64,000 nucleotides of DNA from assembly GCA_013407085.1 (NCBI GenBank), contig JACCGJ010020823.1, positions 1 through 64,000 on the forward strand. The letters run 5' to 3'. Position 1 is the stretch's first letter. Every line of letters starts with the position of its first letter. The notes under the pieces are model-generated. The model did no database searches and had not been told where the DNA came from. It saw nothing but the letters and a program-made list of their open reading frames with translations. This document shows, piece by piece, positions 32,574 to 43,450 of this stretch. Source of the DNA: Atriophallophorus winterbourni. Its lineage: Eukaryota > Platyhelminthes > Trematoda > Plagiorchiida > Microphallidae. A program made the translations under genes and the position numbers.

Positions 32574-33179
32574 AGATGAGGTACTTGCAAGATAAAGCAT
32601 GTGATCCGAGCACGCTAAGTATAATTTCGTCCTTGTCATTTCGATGACAATCAAGGTTAAACCTTCCACCCGAAAATTGCTTGTAGCACATAGACGACCT
32701 GCACGTGAAATTCTGAGTCTCTCGAAAGGGATTCGAAGCTGCACCACACACCATATATTGGCGAAGAACATTCAAAGTTTAGAAACTAGGACACAATTGA
32801 CATCTTCATACAATGACGACGCTGAATCATCAGGAGTTGATGCCATCTGACGCATACGACTGTACGTGTATTCATCCTTTCAGCCTAGATAACGATATCA
32901 CTCTTTAATGCAAATCCAATGAGTTATTGCAATTTTCAATGGAACACATATTTTGCTACGAAAAAGCATAAGAAACAACAACAAACATACTGCGGGATTT
33001 ATTGCGATAACGGTCTATCTTGCACGAAATCTGTAGTCGTCGAACAGGATTCAGAGTGCAACCAGAGCTCTGGCACTGAACACGACTTCATACTAACTTG
33101 AATGGATACAATAGCGTAGTCATTATTGACAGGCTTAGATGGTACGACTTGCGTGAATTCTAGGGGTGAGACAATCGTC
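32574..33179. other. No recognised feature
   Basis: Small frames on both strands (for example 32644-32850) have no recognisable domain. Confidence 0.35.
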
Positions 33180-33790
33180 TAACCGAGATAGAGAATAGGC
33201 CAGGATGCTCTGGGCGATTGAACGTTCATTTGCGAGCAATACCTAGCAAATGTTCCAGACGCTTTTCTCTGCGTATGTTCGTCCTCTGTTAGCATATGGG
33301 CTACCCGTTACATTTCCTCGGTCTAAAGGCGAATGCGAATCCTTGGAGAGAGTATAAAGGAGTAGGACTAAAATGGTTCATGGAATGCTCCACCTGGCGT
33401 ACGAGGATAGAAGGAGCTTACTGAAACTTTACCCACTATAACTTCTAAGGGAAAGGTTTGACCTGCTCCTGACACGCCGTACTCTTCTCGGTCAATATGG
33501 AAACGAGTTCCTACGGTTCATCAGATTAGTAGGTGAGTCGAGAACTTGTGGGCATGTCCTTAAGTTGTAGATGTCTAGAACGCTAAAGTTGAGTAATGCG
33601 AGCACGCCATCCAAGCGGGTGGTGAACACTTGGAACTCGCTAGCGAATGGGCTCTAGTCTCTACCATCAGAACAGCTATTCAAAAGCGCGTTGGATCAGC
33701 ATTTGTTGAGACGGATAGATATGATACCTGGAGTGATTTAGTGGTGTTCATCTACTCTCAGGACTATGTAAAAATGGTGTTTAACATCAT
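33180..33790 (+). mobile_element. LINE-B 3' fragment
   Basis: It aligns with 38190-38790: GGATGCTCTGGG(T/C)GAT..., TTCGTCCTCTGTT, GGGCTACC(T/C)G, CGAATGCGA(C/A)TCCTTGGAGAG. It keeps the uninterrupted site TACTCTTCTCGGTCAATATGG, where the LINE-B copy carries a 41-bp SINE tail. The C-terminal coding region is full of frameshifts. Confidence 0.9.
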
Positions 33791-33857
33791 CATCATCATG
33801 AAGCACAAGTCTGGAGCCAGACAAAGTGCCAAGCAATATGAAGCAGGAAAAGCAGAT

Positions 33858-34091
33858 GGTATGAAAGCACAAGACTGATCCAGGCAAAGTGCCGCACAGT
33901 CAGAGACTGCACGTGGGCTAAGATACTGTCAGGTTGCTCAGGCCTAGACAGATATGAGGAAGAAAAAGAACATGAAATGGTAGTGAGACTCCAGCGTGTT
34001 TCAGCATGCAGCTCACTACCGTTGGCCAATCAATTTAGCACGATGTTAGCCGTAGAGCATAAAAATGCTGCACGATTGCACATCCGTGCAT
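33858..34091 (-). repeat. SINE copy, complete, with perfect 13-bp target-site duplication
   Basis: AGGAAAAGCAGAT occurs immediately on both sides (33845-33857 and 34092-34104). The element between is 234 bp on the minus strand, beginning ATGCACGGATGTGCAATCG and ending TTTCATACC. The perfect duplication marks this as a complete, relatively recent retroposition. Confidence 0.95.
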
Positions 34092-34239
34092 AGGAAAAGC
34101 AGATAAGCAAGCGCGTGGGAAAGGGAAAGCAGGCAAGCGGAATACGCAAAAGCAAATGCACAAAAAGCAGCTTGTTTTTGTAGTTTCACAGCATGTTTTT
34201 TTGGTTTTGTGTTTTTTATGTAAAATAATACCGGATAAA

Positions 34240-35340
34240 AAATTATGACACATAATAAAATACACTGGCGCTACTGACTTCGGTTTGTAGCCATATCGTG
34301 TAAGGTTTCCAGCCAACTATTAGGTGGAGCTTTTGGACCCCACCCAGGCAAACGAATACGCCCAACTGAGCTTAGAGCTACGGTGAGTTTCTTCATCCCA
34401 ACGCGCCGTCATGGACTGGCCGCCCGATCTTTTCTCCCAGCTTCTGTCAGGCTCTGCGAATAAGGTGCGGTACGTAAACGGTGAGGAGGCATTCTTAAAA
34501 CATGTCCCAACCATCGCAAGCGAGCAAGCATCAGCATTTATCTCAGTCCGTGGCCACCTGGTCCTAACACCCGCTTGCAGACATCTATATTTGTAACACG
34601 ATGCTGCCACCGAATGCGAGCAATTCTACGCAGGCAACGGGTATCAAAAACAGAAAGCCGACGGACATCTTCCGCTCGGATAGACCAGGTTTCGCAGCCA
34701 TAAAGGAGTGTAGCACGCACCACTGCGTTGTACGTGCGCAGACGTGCAATCGTGCAGCATTTCTGTGCTGTGCGGCTAACATCGTGCTAAATTGATTGGC
34801 CAACGGTAGTGTACTGCATGCTGAAACACGCTGGAGTCTCACTACCATTTCCTGTTCTTTTTCTTCCTCATATCTGTCTAGGCCTGGGCAACCTGACAGT
34901 ATCTTAGCCCACGTGCAGTCTCTGACTGTGCGGCACTTTGCCTGAATCAGGCTTGTGTTTTCATACCATACTGCGTTGTACACTCGGCCTTTAGTATGGA
35001 GTAAAAACATCGCGTCGACGCCACAGGTGGCGAAGGTTAGCAAACGCTGCACCCGCTTTGCGAACACGATGTGAGATCTCGTCCTCGACACAACCTCCAG
35101 CGGAGATACAACTGCCAAGGTAAACAAAGCCGTCGACCAATTCAAGATTGACATCGCACACAGTTAGGTTTGGAAGAGAGCCGCTCCAATCCTGGGTAAG
35201 TGTTTTACACTTGTTAGGCGCAAAGCACATGCCATACCTTGGAGCTTCAAGTGCCAGGCGGTCCAGGGCTTGTTGAATTATATGAGGGTCATCTCCCAGA
35301 AGTGCGATGTCATGGTGTTTAACAGGTGAATATTGTTGAC
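34240..35340 (-). mobile_element. RTE-like LINE fragment (RT C-terminal half and 3' region), interrupted by a SINE
   Basis: The minus strand from ~35330 encodes IALLGDDPHIIQQALDRL, the post-FADD region. GFVYLGSCISAGG and RKAGAAFANLRHLWRRRDV follow up to the SINE insertion. After the SINE it continues ATLLYGCETWSIRAEDVRRL, RCLRRIARIRWQHRV and (second frame) LFAEPDRSWEKRSGGQ with a terminal WVGSK. This order is diagnostic for RTE-type LINEs common in trematodes. The coding frame is broken only at a few points apart from the SINE. Confidence 0.85.
34734..34969 (+). repeat. SINE copy, complete, perfect 12-bp target-site duplication in an RTE element
   Basis: ACTGCGTTGTAC stands at 34722-34733 and again at 34970-34981, with a 236-bp element between. 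Removing one duplication and the element would rejoin the interrupted RTE reading frame, which confirms the boundaries. The 3' end is ...GCTTGTGTTTTCATACCAT. Confidence 0.95.
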
Positions 35341-35351
35341 AGCAAGTTTGC

Positions 35352-35990
35352 GTGCAATCTGAAGATGTACGCACCTTTGCGGAAGTTGCTTCCTCGCCCG
35401 TACTCGGTTCCAAAGACGGAGTTAGTTTTGCCGGTGCAACGAACGTTTTGGAGTCCAAAGATGTCCAGGAACTATCACAGCTAGATAAAACTATCAAGAA
35501 TAAACACCAGAGCTTTACCACTGTTGAGAGTAGAAAATCGTGCAACATTCTTCACAATGCGCCGGAGCAAACAGGTGCTTTGGCGATAGACAGGGTTAAA
35601 CAGGAACGCGATTTCTTAAATTCTGCTCTTGCCCCCCTTTTCGACGAAGGTGAAAAGGGTGTAACGGTACGCACAGTGTTTCGTCTAGGCCGCAGGCCAG
35701 CGCCAAGTGATCGCCCAAGACCGTTAAAGATTGTGTTAGACACTGCTGAGCAAGTGACCTTTACTGCTAAAGAGGGGTTACGGGTTAAAGGGTAGTGAAC
35801 TTAGACTCATGCGTGATCTTTCTCCGGAAGATCGTGTGAAAATACGAAAAACTACTCAGGAGATTGGCGAGCGCAGAGCCGCAGTTGAAACTAACTTGCG
35901 CATTGTGGATTTTCGGGTTGTGAGGATGAGGCCAAAAGTTCGTTGGGAACCTCTGACGATAGGCATTCGGAGGGATCTGGATCTTTGAAA
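35352..35990 (+). pseudogene. LINE-B ORF1 C-terminal part
   Basis: An open frame (35352-35795) leads into VRTVFRLGRRPAPSDRPRPLKIVLD, which parallels the HRVGRWKMNNRPRPILVEF block of LINE-A ORF1. The family domain continues in another frame (LRLMRDLSPEDRVKIRKTTQEI, 35800-35860) and ends in a stop near 35985. The block is typical of the RNA-binding-type domain in CR1-group ORF1 proteins. A frameshift near 35780 makes it a pseudogene. Confidence 0.7.
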
Positions 35991-38775
35991 GTGATATATT
36001 TTAATGCGAGGAGCTTGAGAAACAAACTGGATGAACTCTTTGATCGGATTAGACAGGACCCTCCAGCGATCATTTCGGTGGCGAAAACCTGGCTCTAACC
36101 TGAGCAGGATGATCCCGAGGTGGCTCTACATGGATATAGACTCTTTCGCTCAAATCGAACAGACGCTAAAATCGGTGGTGGGGTTCCTTATATTTCCAAC
36201 AACATATTTCCGTCACAATGTTGGCTTGCTTCCAGCAGACTGCCGGTGTGGCTGAGAGTTTATGGTGCCGTATAAGGACTGCAGCTTCATTTGCCCAATA
36301 CTCAGGCAGATACTCTGATATCACAGATATGTCAGTATGGTAGATCCTCAAACTGCTTGATTATGGGGGGTTTCAATGCTCCTAGTATTGATTGGACATC
36401 GCTAGATAAAGGTTCTTGGTCATTCGAGCGAGACTTATTGGACGCTGTGGTTGATGTGGGCCTCATGCAGCACGTTTCCCATCCGACCAGAGTAGGCCCT
36501 ACTGGGTTTGAGTCCATTTTGGACTTGGTATTCACTCCCACGCAGTCCGATATTACTCAGCTTCGGACTGAAGCTCCATTAGGCTGTAGTGATCATGCCA
36601 ACTTAAGTTTTATTTGGAAACGGAACACTGGCTGGGTACCAGATCCAATTCCCAGAAGGAATTTTTGGAAGGCAGACGCGGATAGGTTACTGGATGTAGC
36701 TTCATCTCTTGATTGGTCTTTCGATCAATCAGCTGATGTTGAAGATTGTTGGCTGGTGATCCGTAATAATATTTTGACAGTTATGGAGGTGGCTGTTCCG
36801 TTGTCCACACGTCGTCGTAAGGCGAAAGGTCCCCCCTTGGTTTGATAAGGAGATAATGAAACTTTTTCGGCAACGTCAAAAGCTCTGGTCGATATTCGTA
36901 AGTCGGAAAAACGCCACTATGACAATTATCGACAAGCTAGAAACCTTAAAAAGTAGAAAACGTATGTTGTACGAGCAGCGATTGGTTGACGAGTCTACTT
37001 GTGCACCGAAACGGCTATTCGCATACATTCTTCGCCGCACAAAGGCGTCGCCCTATATTCCTAATTTGATAGATAATAATGGGGTAGACATTACTGAGGA
37101 TGGTTTGAAAGCTGAAGCCATGGCTAAGCAGTATGCCTCCGTGTACTGTCTGGAATACAGTGATCCCCCTTCTGTCTCTAACAACAGTGAGGTGCTGTCT
37201 GATCTTGATGTAGATGTAGAGACTGTTAAACTCCTGTTGGAACAGTTAGACACACAATCCGCGCCAGGACCAGACGGTATTCATCCATTGGTTTTACGAG
37301 CACTATCAGAAGTGTTGAGCGTTCCGCTGGTCAGGTTGTTTACCAAATCTGTAACATTAGGGGTCTTGCCACAAGAATTGAAACAGGGTATTATTATTAA
37401 ACCGATGTTTAAGAGTGGGGACCCTAGTGGTCCCGCTAATTACAGGCCGGTCACATTGACTTCTGTGATCGGTAAAATTTTAGAGAAGCTGATCAAAAGG
37501 AAAATAGAGCACTTTCTTTTGGAGTGTGGGCGTTGGTGTCCACAACAACATGGATTCACCAAAAATCGCTCATGCGTAAGTAATCTGCTCCTGGCGCGAG
37601 AAAGTTGATGTGCTTTGACTGATTCTGGTCAAGCGGTCGATGTCATTTTTATCGACTTCAGTAAGGCGTTCGACCGCATGACCACCACCGATTGCTCGTC
37701 AAGCTGGAGGGTTTGGGTATTCAAGGTTGTCTACATAAGTGGATCGAGGCATTCATCTCAGGGCGGTCCAACCGTGTAGAGGTGAATGGAGTTTTGTTGT
37801 CAGAGATGATAACAGGCTCCGGAGTGCCGCAGAGATCTGTCCTTGGCCCATTGTTATTCAAAATTTTCGTGAATGATATTCCGGAGGCAGTAGCGATCGA
37901 TTGTCTTTTATTCGCGGATGATCTGAAACTGTGGGCCTCTGTCAGTTCCTGCGATGGCCACAAGCAACTGCAACAAGCAGTTGATGACTTAGTCAGTTGG
38001 ACACATCGCTGGTCACTGCCTATCAATGAGGACAAGACAGTGGTCATGCGCATAAACTCCGATGACACTGGTGGTGAATACTTTCTTGGAGGTAAGCCTA
38101 TTAGAGCGGTGACGGTCGAAAAAGATTTAGGGATTCTGGTTATGGATTCCTAGAAGTCGAAGGCTGACACTTGTCGGAGAATAGGCAGTGCTACCAGGAT
38201 GCTCTGGGTGATCCGGCGTTCATTTGCGTCCATTACCCCGCAAATGTTCCAGACACTTTCTCCGCGTACATTCGTCCTCTGTTGGAATATGGGCTACCTG
38301 CTGCATTTCCTCAGTCTAAAGGCGAATGCGACTCCTTGGAGAGGGTACAAAGGAGGGGCACTAAGCTGGTTTGTAGAATGCGCCAACTCGCTTACGAGGA
38401 TAGGAGGAGCTTTCTGAAACTCGACTCCATAGAACTTCAGAGGGAAGGATATGACCTGCTACTGACACGCCGTATTCTTTGCCTGGATCATGCTTGTGCT
38501 TTCATACCATACCATACCATCTCGGTCAATATGGAAACGAGTTCCTCCAGTACTTCCGATTAGTAGGTGAGTCGAGGACTCGGGGACATGACTTTAAGTT
38601 GCAGAAGCCTAGAAGTATGAAGCTGAGTAATGCGAGCACGCTATCCACGCGGGTGGTGAACACTTGGAATTCTCTACCGAAAGGACTCCTGTCTCTACCA
38701 TCTGAACAGCTATTCAAAAGCGCGTTGGATCAGCATTTGTTGAGACGGATGGACTTGATCCCCGGAGTGATATAG
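35984..38775 (+). pseudogene. LINE-B ORF2 (endonuclease-reverse transcriptase), broken
   Basis: EN begins KVIYFNARSLRNKLDELF at ~35985, with a GGFNAPSIDW motif (normally GDFN) near 36368 and LGCSDHANL near 36580. The RT domain includes SAPGPDGIHPLVLRAL (37260), NYRPVTLTSVIGKILEKLI (37440), FIDFSKAFDR (37650), GVPQRSVLGPLLF (37820) and FADD (~37911). The C-terminal region (RRGTKLVCRM, then VVNTWNSLPKGL) reaches 38775. Stops occur at ~36098, 36845 and 37606, with frame changes near 36260, 37680, 38155 and 38470. The GDFN to GGFN change alone would impair the nuclease. Confidence 0.85.
38480..38520 (+). repeat. SINE 3' tail only (41 bp) inserted in LINE-B
   Basis: GCCTGGATCATGCTTG...TTCATACC(ATACC)n interrupts the LINE-B coding sequence exactly between CGTATTCTT and CTCGGTCAATATGG, which are adjacent in the other LINE-B copy at 33476-33500. 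It equals the last ~30 bp of the SINE plus extra pentamers. Confidence 0.9.
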
Positions 38776-39039
38776 TGGTGTTCATCTACTCTCAGGGTTT
38801 GCCTTGTCAGCAGAAGTCACCCATGTCTATTACTGTGATGAAGCTTAAACGGGATTTTATCCCTTCTGCTTTCGATTGAGAAGAAGAAGACTGAGTTAAC
38901 GCAAGGAAAATCAATGAAATGTGAGTTATAAAGATAAAAAAATCGATAGATCAATGTGGCACTATCGGTAATCAAAATGGAAACGATAAGTTCTAAGTTA
39001 ACAAATTAAAAATTTATGATGATACAAACATAAGACTTT

Positions 39040-39160
39040 ATAAATCAATAGAGCATCGATGTGGAAGGTTATTAAGCGTACGAGCCAACGTTGCTTTTCG
39101 TTTGATGTGCGCTAAAGTCTGCACATTAAACGCCACCAATTTGAATGGTACATTTGATGA
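39040..39160 (-). pseudogene. RTE-like LINE, start of endonuclease domain
   Basis: The minus strand reads FSSNVPFKLVAFNVQTLAHI and continues RKATLARTLNN, which matches the 'F(K/Q)LxAFNVRTLxQIxxQxxLARTL' opening of RTE-type ORF2. The same opening is found at ~59950-60010 on the plus strand. The rest of the element is absent. Confidence 0.6.
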
Positions 39161-39429
39161 AAAATATATTGATGATTTTAGAAGCCGACGAGGTTTTCGA
39201 AAGAACTCGACTTGGAGACCTTGATGAACAGGCTGCACCTCTTTCAAGGTTACTTAAAAGAAATGGCGATTATATAAAAATTCTAGGAGTGTGGGATCGT
39301 GAGCAGAGAGTGAGAAAAACAAAATCAGTTATTTAACTTGTATTTTTAAAGTTGCATTTGAGCATAATACTACCAGGTTTCCAATCACGAAGCAAGGATC
39401 TAGCTTAAGGGTCATCACAGGGAGCTTTG

Positions 39430-39815
39430 GCTAAAATGCCTGAACAACAAGACAGTAGGTTCAGACTGTTTGTCTGACCTGTAACAATATTCTGAGATGG
39501 TAGGAGTAGCACTGCCGACGCCCAAAGGACATCTCTCAGTATAGTTTAACGAGTCAACGTAGAAATAAACCATCGCACCAAGGTCCGTTCGCCTATCAAG
39601 TCAGTACTACCTCGATTACATCAATGACCTATCACAAATACTGTCATACAGGGTACAAGTGTGCGTACTAATGTGTATCTGAGTTTTGTGGCACGCTGCG
39701 ATTGATTTTCAGAATGTGTTCGTCTGAAACTTTGGTGAAAATTAAAAATTCTCATGATCATGTGGTTGATCATGTTCGTCGTACCAAACTTATCCAACAG
39801 TGGCATACAAATTTA
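39430..39815 (+). repeat. Dispersed repeat T1, copy 1
   Basis: It aligns over ~370 bp with the reverse complement of 48215-48590. Shared blocks are GATGGTAGGAGTAGCACTGCC, CGCCTATCAAGTCAGT, CTGTCATAC(A)GGTACAAGTGTGCGTA and GGCACGCTGCGATTGATTTT. The end (CTTATCCAACAGTGGCAT) is shared with the hammerhead-bearing repeats. Confidence 0.85.
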
Positions 39816-39944
39816 CCTCGCTCGATTGGTGATAAAGATTTGTTTTGCAATTCATTCCATTCATCTTTCGTAGAGATTGTGATTACGATGTTACATATCC
39901 GTCTATCATTACTGAATACAACAACAATCTTTCTCATACATAAC

Positions 39945-40915
39945 GGCTCGTGTTGATAAGATGATTAAGCAGAATAACTGCGCAAAATATACCAAGGATG
40001 TTCTTAATGACGACCTTGACATCCAGTGTGATCGCTGTGGTGCTTTGCAGCACCAACCATGCACACATTTTTCCAAGTCGTTTTACGATTCTCTGACAAA
40101 GCAAAAATAATGAGATATTCTTTTTGTGCGTTGCTTGCATTGCGTGGCATCGAATGGACAAACTGGCAGATAAACGCTTCATGAAAACACCTAAATCCGT
40201 TTTTCATGACGAATTAACGAATTTGAATCCAGGGTAGGACTTCTGAGAAAACTACTTACGTGGAAATAACAGGCATGACGCCCAAATCATCAATTCCTGA
40301 CCCGTATGTTGCTATTGTAACCAGTCTGCTACGCCTCGAGTCTCTAATGGAAACAGACACCCAACCTGCTTACATAAATCCTAAGGATATTCAGGTAGTG
40401 CCAAGTGCGCCTCGATCCAAAATATCACAAACTGTCTCTTCAAAACAGCTTCTGGAGCCACAAAATAACAACGTTGGGAAACTGCCTGCAGTTCCAAAGG
40501 TCAATTGCCACAACATGCTATTCCTGACCACCGTATCATCAAATATGCTGGAAAGTTTATCTCCATGCTTTCAAATACGCAGGTAATATGATATGCAACA
40601 GTGTCGAGTTTCATGTGAAAACCTTCAACGTTATTTACACGCGGTTTCTTTAGTACGTACGACCTCACGCGGACGCCAACGTATACTCCGAATCACCCTG
40701 GACTCCCTTGTTGAGGTTGAAGAGGCCTTGCTATCGGCCTATCTTCTCCAAAAAATTTGCCTCTGCGCAATATACCTGACGCTCTTTGGCCTTAGAGGCA
40801 GAAGCAAAAGCAAGATGTTTATGATTGGGAACCGGCGAAATATATACCCGTAATTTTTATACGTTTTCCAGAACTTGAGATTGATGATTTAGCTAAGAAC
40901 ACTGTACAGGACTAA
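39945..40915 (+). pseudogene. LINE-D ORF1 relic with PHD-like finger
   Basis: At 40020-40070 the frame reads QCDRCGALQHQPCTHFSKSFYDSL, matching the second half of the zinc finger in LINE-A ORF1 (C-x2-C-x4-H-x2-C). Further on, 40620-40760 encodes VRTTSRGRQRILRITLDSLVEVEEALLSA, the ORF1 RNA-binding-type domain, and 40800-40910 a KQKQD..WEPAKYIPVIF-like end. Three frames are needed. This is an old CR1-like element upstream of the ORF2 relic at 41.1-43.5 kb. Confidence 0.65.
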
Positions 40916-40924
40916 AAAAGTTAT

Positions 40925-41095
40925 GCTTGTATGCCACTGTTATATAGGGTTCGTACAACGAACCACGATGTTCAGACACAGAATCACAAAGTGATTCTTG
41001 GTCAAAGCACTCAAGGCGCTTATGGATGACCAAAGTAATGTGTTGCTCACATCCCCATCCCATGGGGATGTGAGCAACACACTCTACAGGACTGT
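40925..41095 (+). repeat. Fragment of the 241-bp repeat unit with terminal fold-back
   Basis: It matches 15905-16025 (GTATGCCACTGTT, GGGTTCGTACAACGAACC, CACGATGTTCAGACACAGAATCA, CGCTTATGGATGACCAAAGT) but lacks the hammerhead portion. It ends in a perfect 17-bp inverted repeat (41040-41056 with 41064-41080, 7-nt spacer). It sits between the ORF1 and ORF2 relics of LINE-D. Confidence 0.85.
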
Positions 41096-41099
41096 TGTT

Positions 41100-43450
41100 A
41101 ATGATGTTATATCCAAGAACTCAGCAAAGTTCACGAAACTTTGACGACTGCCGTGAAACGCCTTCCCACCTCATCCAAATACAAGTGCAATACACCTCGT
41201 ATTCAGAACATAACCTCTCAATCTTTAAATATGGTTAATACTGCTTTGCAGTTAGCAAACCAAAATCTCGTCCAACTAGCAAAAATCAATCTGCTAGGGA
41301 ACTTCACACGACCGCTTCAAAAAAATCCCTACGGTGCGTTTCAGTGAAGCCGGTGTAATAACTGCACACCCATTCACCACAATGCATACTTTGCAATCGC
41401 ACAGCCATTTCATGCTGTTAAACAAATGCTGCTGGTTTCCTGAACAACCTTCCGGAACTCCGTTATCGCCCTTTTCTGTGCGGTAACAGCCGAACACGGA
41501 ATGCCGTAGCACAGCGAAACTTGGCATGGCGTTGCTACCGGACAAAACGAATACGAATTGCCAAATTGTTGCACATATCTCAGCCGCCAATACAAATGTT
41601 AATATGATATGCCCATTTCTAACAAGATTTGCACAAACCTAAAATTTTGTTTCAACTGTCAATCAGAGACGCGTTGTTAAACTTGGAATTCCTTGCCTAT
41701 TCTGCGCAAACGGTCTCACATTAACCGCTCCCGAAGCTGCAAACCTGTTGTCTGAAAACTACACCCCAATTTTCAACCATATTTAACCTACGAACTACTC
41801 GTCTTTTTCTTCTCTCTCACAAGAAAGGTCGGAAATATTGTGTACCCCAAATACGGTGCACAAGAGGAATTCGTGTCGATGGCAATACTTCTCACAAGGA
41901 CTCGAAGGCATTCACTCCAAAGTCCTGAAAGTAGCCGCATTGCCCATATTTCTTCAACTTGCCATGTATTTCCAACCTTGTATGGATTCCATTCTATACC
42001 CTTAGCTTGGAAAGAAGGCGTTATCACTACTATCTTTAAAGGCAGCACCGCAAATTATTGCCTCATTGTTCTTTTGTCAGTCATCTTGAAATTCACGCAG
42101 AGCATAGTCTTTGACCACCTTGTCTCACATTTGAAAACTTATCGAGTTTTAATCAGACAACAACTCGGCATTCGTCCAAGCGTTCATGCACTTCCAACTT
42201 GCTTCTTGCACGGGATGACTGGACGAAATTTGTCGATAAAAGCATTGGCGTGGATGCAATATTTCTGGATTTTCACCAGGCATTCGACCGTGTCGACCAT
42301 GACATTCTTTTACTCAAACTCGGTTTGTGCGGCGTTGAGCCGTCTTTACTGTCCTGGATTAAGTACTTTATTCGCGACCAATCCCTCTGAGTTTTTGTGC
42401 CTGACTGCTATTCAATCCGCTTCCCAAAGAAGTGCGCTCTGCTACAAGGCTCTAATCTTGGTCCACGACTCTTCATCATTTTCATCAATCGCCTTGGCCA
42501 GAACAATGAATCGCTTATCCCCTTATTTGCGGACGATATTAGGATCTGCCGTTTACTCAAATCGCGTAAGGATTTAAATTCCCTACAAGATGACCCAGAT
42601 CGTTTGCACCACTGGCCTTTGAAGAATATCTCAAATTCATCACCTTCGAGTGTAGTGTTGTCCCCACCCGGCATTCAGATCCTGTCGCTTACCGTTTAGT
42701 TACAACAGAATTTCAGATTGTTCGACAAGGAAAGGAACTTAGTATAATCATCGAGCACGAGCTCAGTTGCGCCACACTATGCGAACGAGCGGCAGCTGCC
42801 GCTAACCGCAACATTGGATTACTTCGTAGCGCTTTTGGCAGGTTTGACTGGTTTTTCTTCCCGACACTGCTGAATGTATACATCCATTCACACTTGAAAT
42901 ACGCTGTACAGACTCGGCAGCCTTGGCTATGCAAAGAAATGTTCCTTCTCTAAAAAGCCCAGCGACGTGCGACAGAGCTTTCCCATGGTATGTACAATAT
43001 GTTTTATTTAGAAATATTACGCAGTTTTGATAAATTCTCTGTTACTTTCCGTATTTACCGCGGTGACATGTTACTAACCCACCGAATCTTGACTGATCTC
43101 TCCCAACCTCCTCCTTTTTCGTTCATGCTCCGAGCAATAACCTCCGAGGACATCGATTCAAACTGTAGCATAAACAGAGAAGGCTTGGATGTCGACACAG
43201 ATTTTTCTAGCTAAGAGTTTGTATTCAGTGGAATACTCTCCCAGGCACACTTTTTAAATCCGCTTCTTTCGATTCCTTCAAAGGTCTCCTCGATTCCAAC
43301 CTCCATGAAATCTTCCACTCACTAGACACATGTACACCGTGAACACTACTTTCAATATTTTTCACAACCGCCAGCGCATTTTACTTAAAACTCACTAGCT
43401 CATGGAAACGGTAAGTTCTACTTTTGTGCCATTTGAGTTTTTCGTCAAAA
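41100..43450 (+). pseudogene. LINE-D ORF2 relic (RT)
   Basis: Recognisable RT blocks in order are EGIHSKVLKVAAL (~41910), the IPLAWKEGVITTIFKG block (~41995), LLARDDWTKFVDKSIGVDAIFLDFHQAFDRVDHDILLLKL (split positions 42200-42320), SNLGPRLFIIFINRLG (~42450) and LFADDIRIC (~42525). The C-terminal region (AANRNIGLLRSAFG, near 42800) continues to about 43450. Frames change repeatedly. The KLGLCGVEPSLLSWI block resembles LINE-C more than LINE-A. Confidence 0.75.

Larger units (their letters stand above)
35341..38893 (+). mobile_element. LINE-B (CR1-like), long but decayed
   Basis: It contains an ORF1 C-terminal part, then ORF2 with EN and RT domains, a short 3' UTR and a terminal GAAGAAGAAG tail at ~38880-38893. 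It starts abruptly beside the RTE fragment near 35340, so the 5' end is truncated. A second 3' fragment of the same family lies at 33180-33790. Stops and frameshifts split ORF2 into at least six pieces. Confidence 0.9.

Noticed and set aside
22461..34969. tRNA genes or a clearly tRNA-derived SINE head
   Set aside because: No cloverleaf or convincing A-box/B-box pair could be seen in the SINE copies.
38480..38520. Insert as LINE-B coding sequence
   Set aside because: The sister copy at 33.5 kb lacks it exactly, and the bases match the SINE tail.
39660..39800. Hammerhead motif in repeat T1
   Set aside because: A CTGAAAC block resembles the core, but no CTGATGA plus stem II plus GAAA arrangement exists in either T1 copy.
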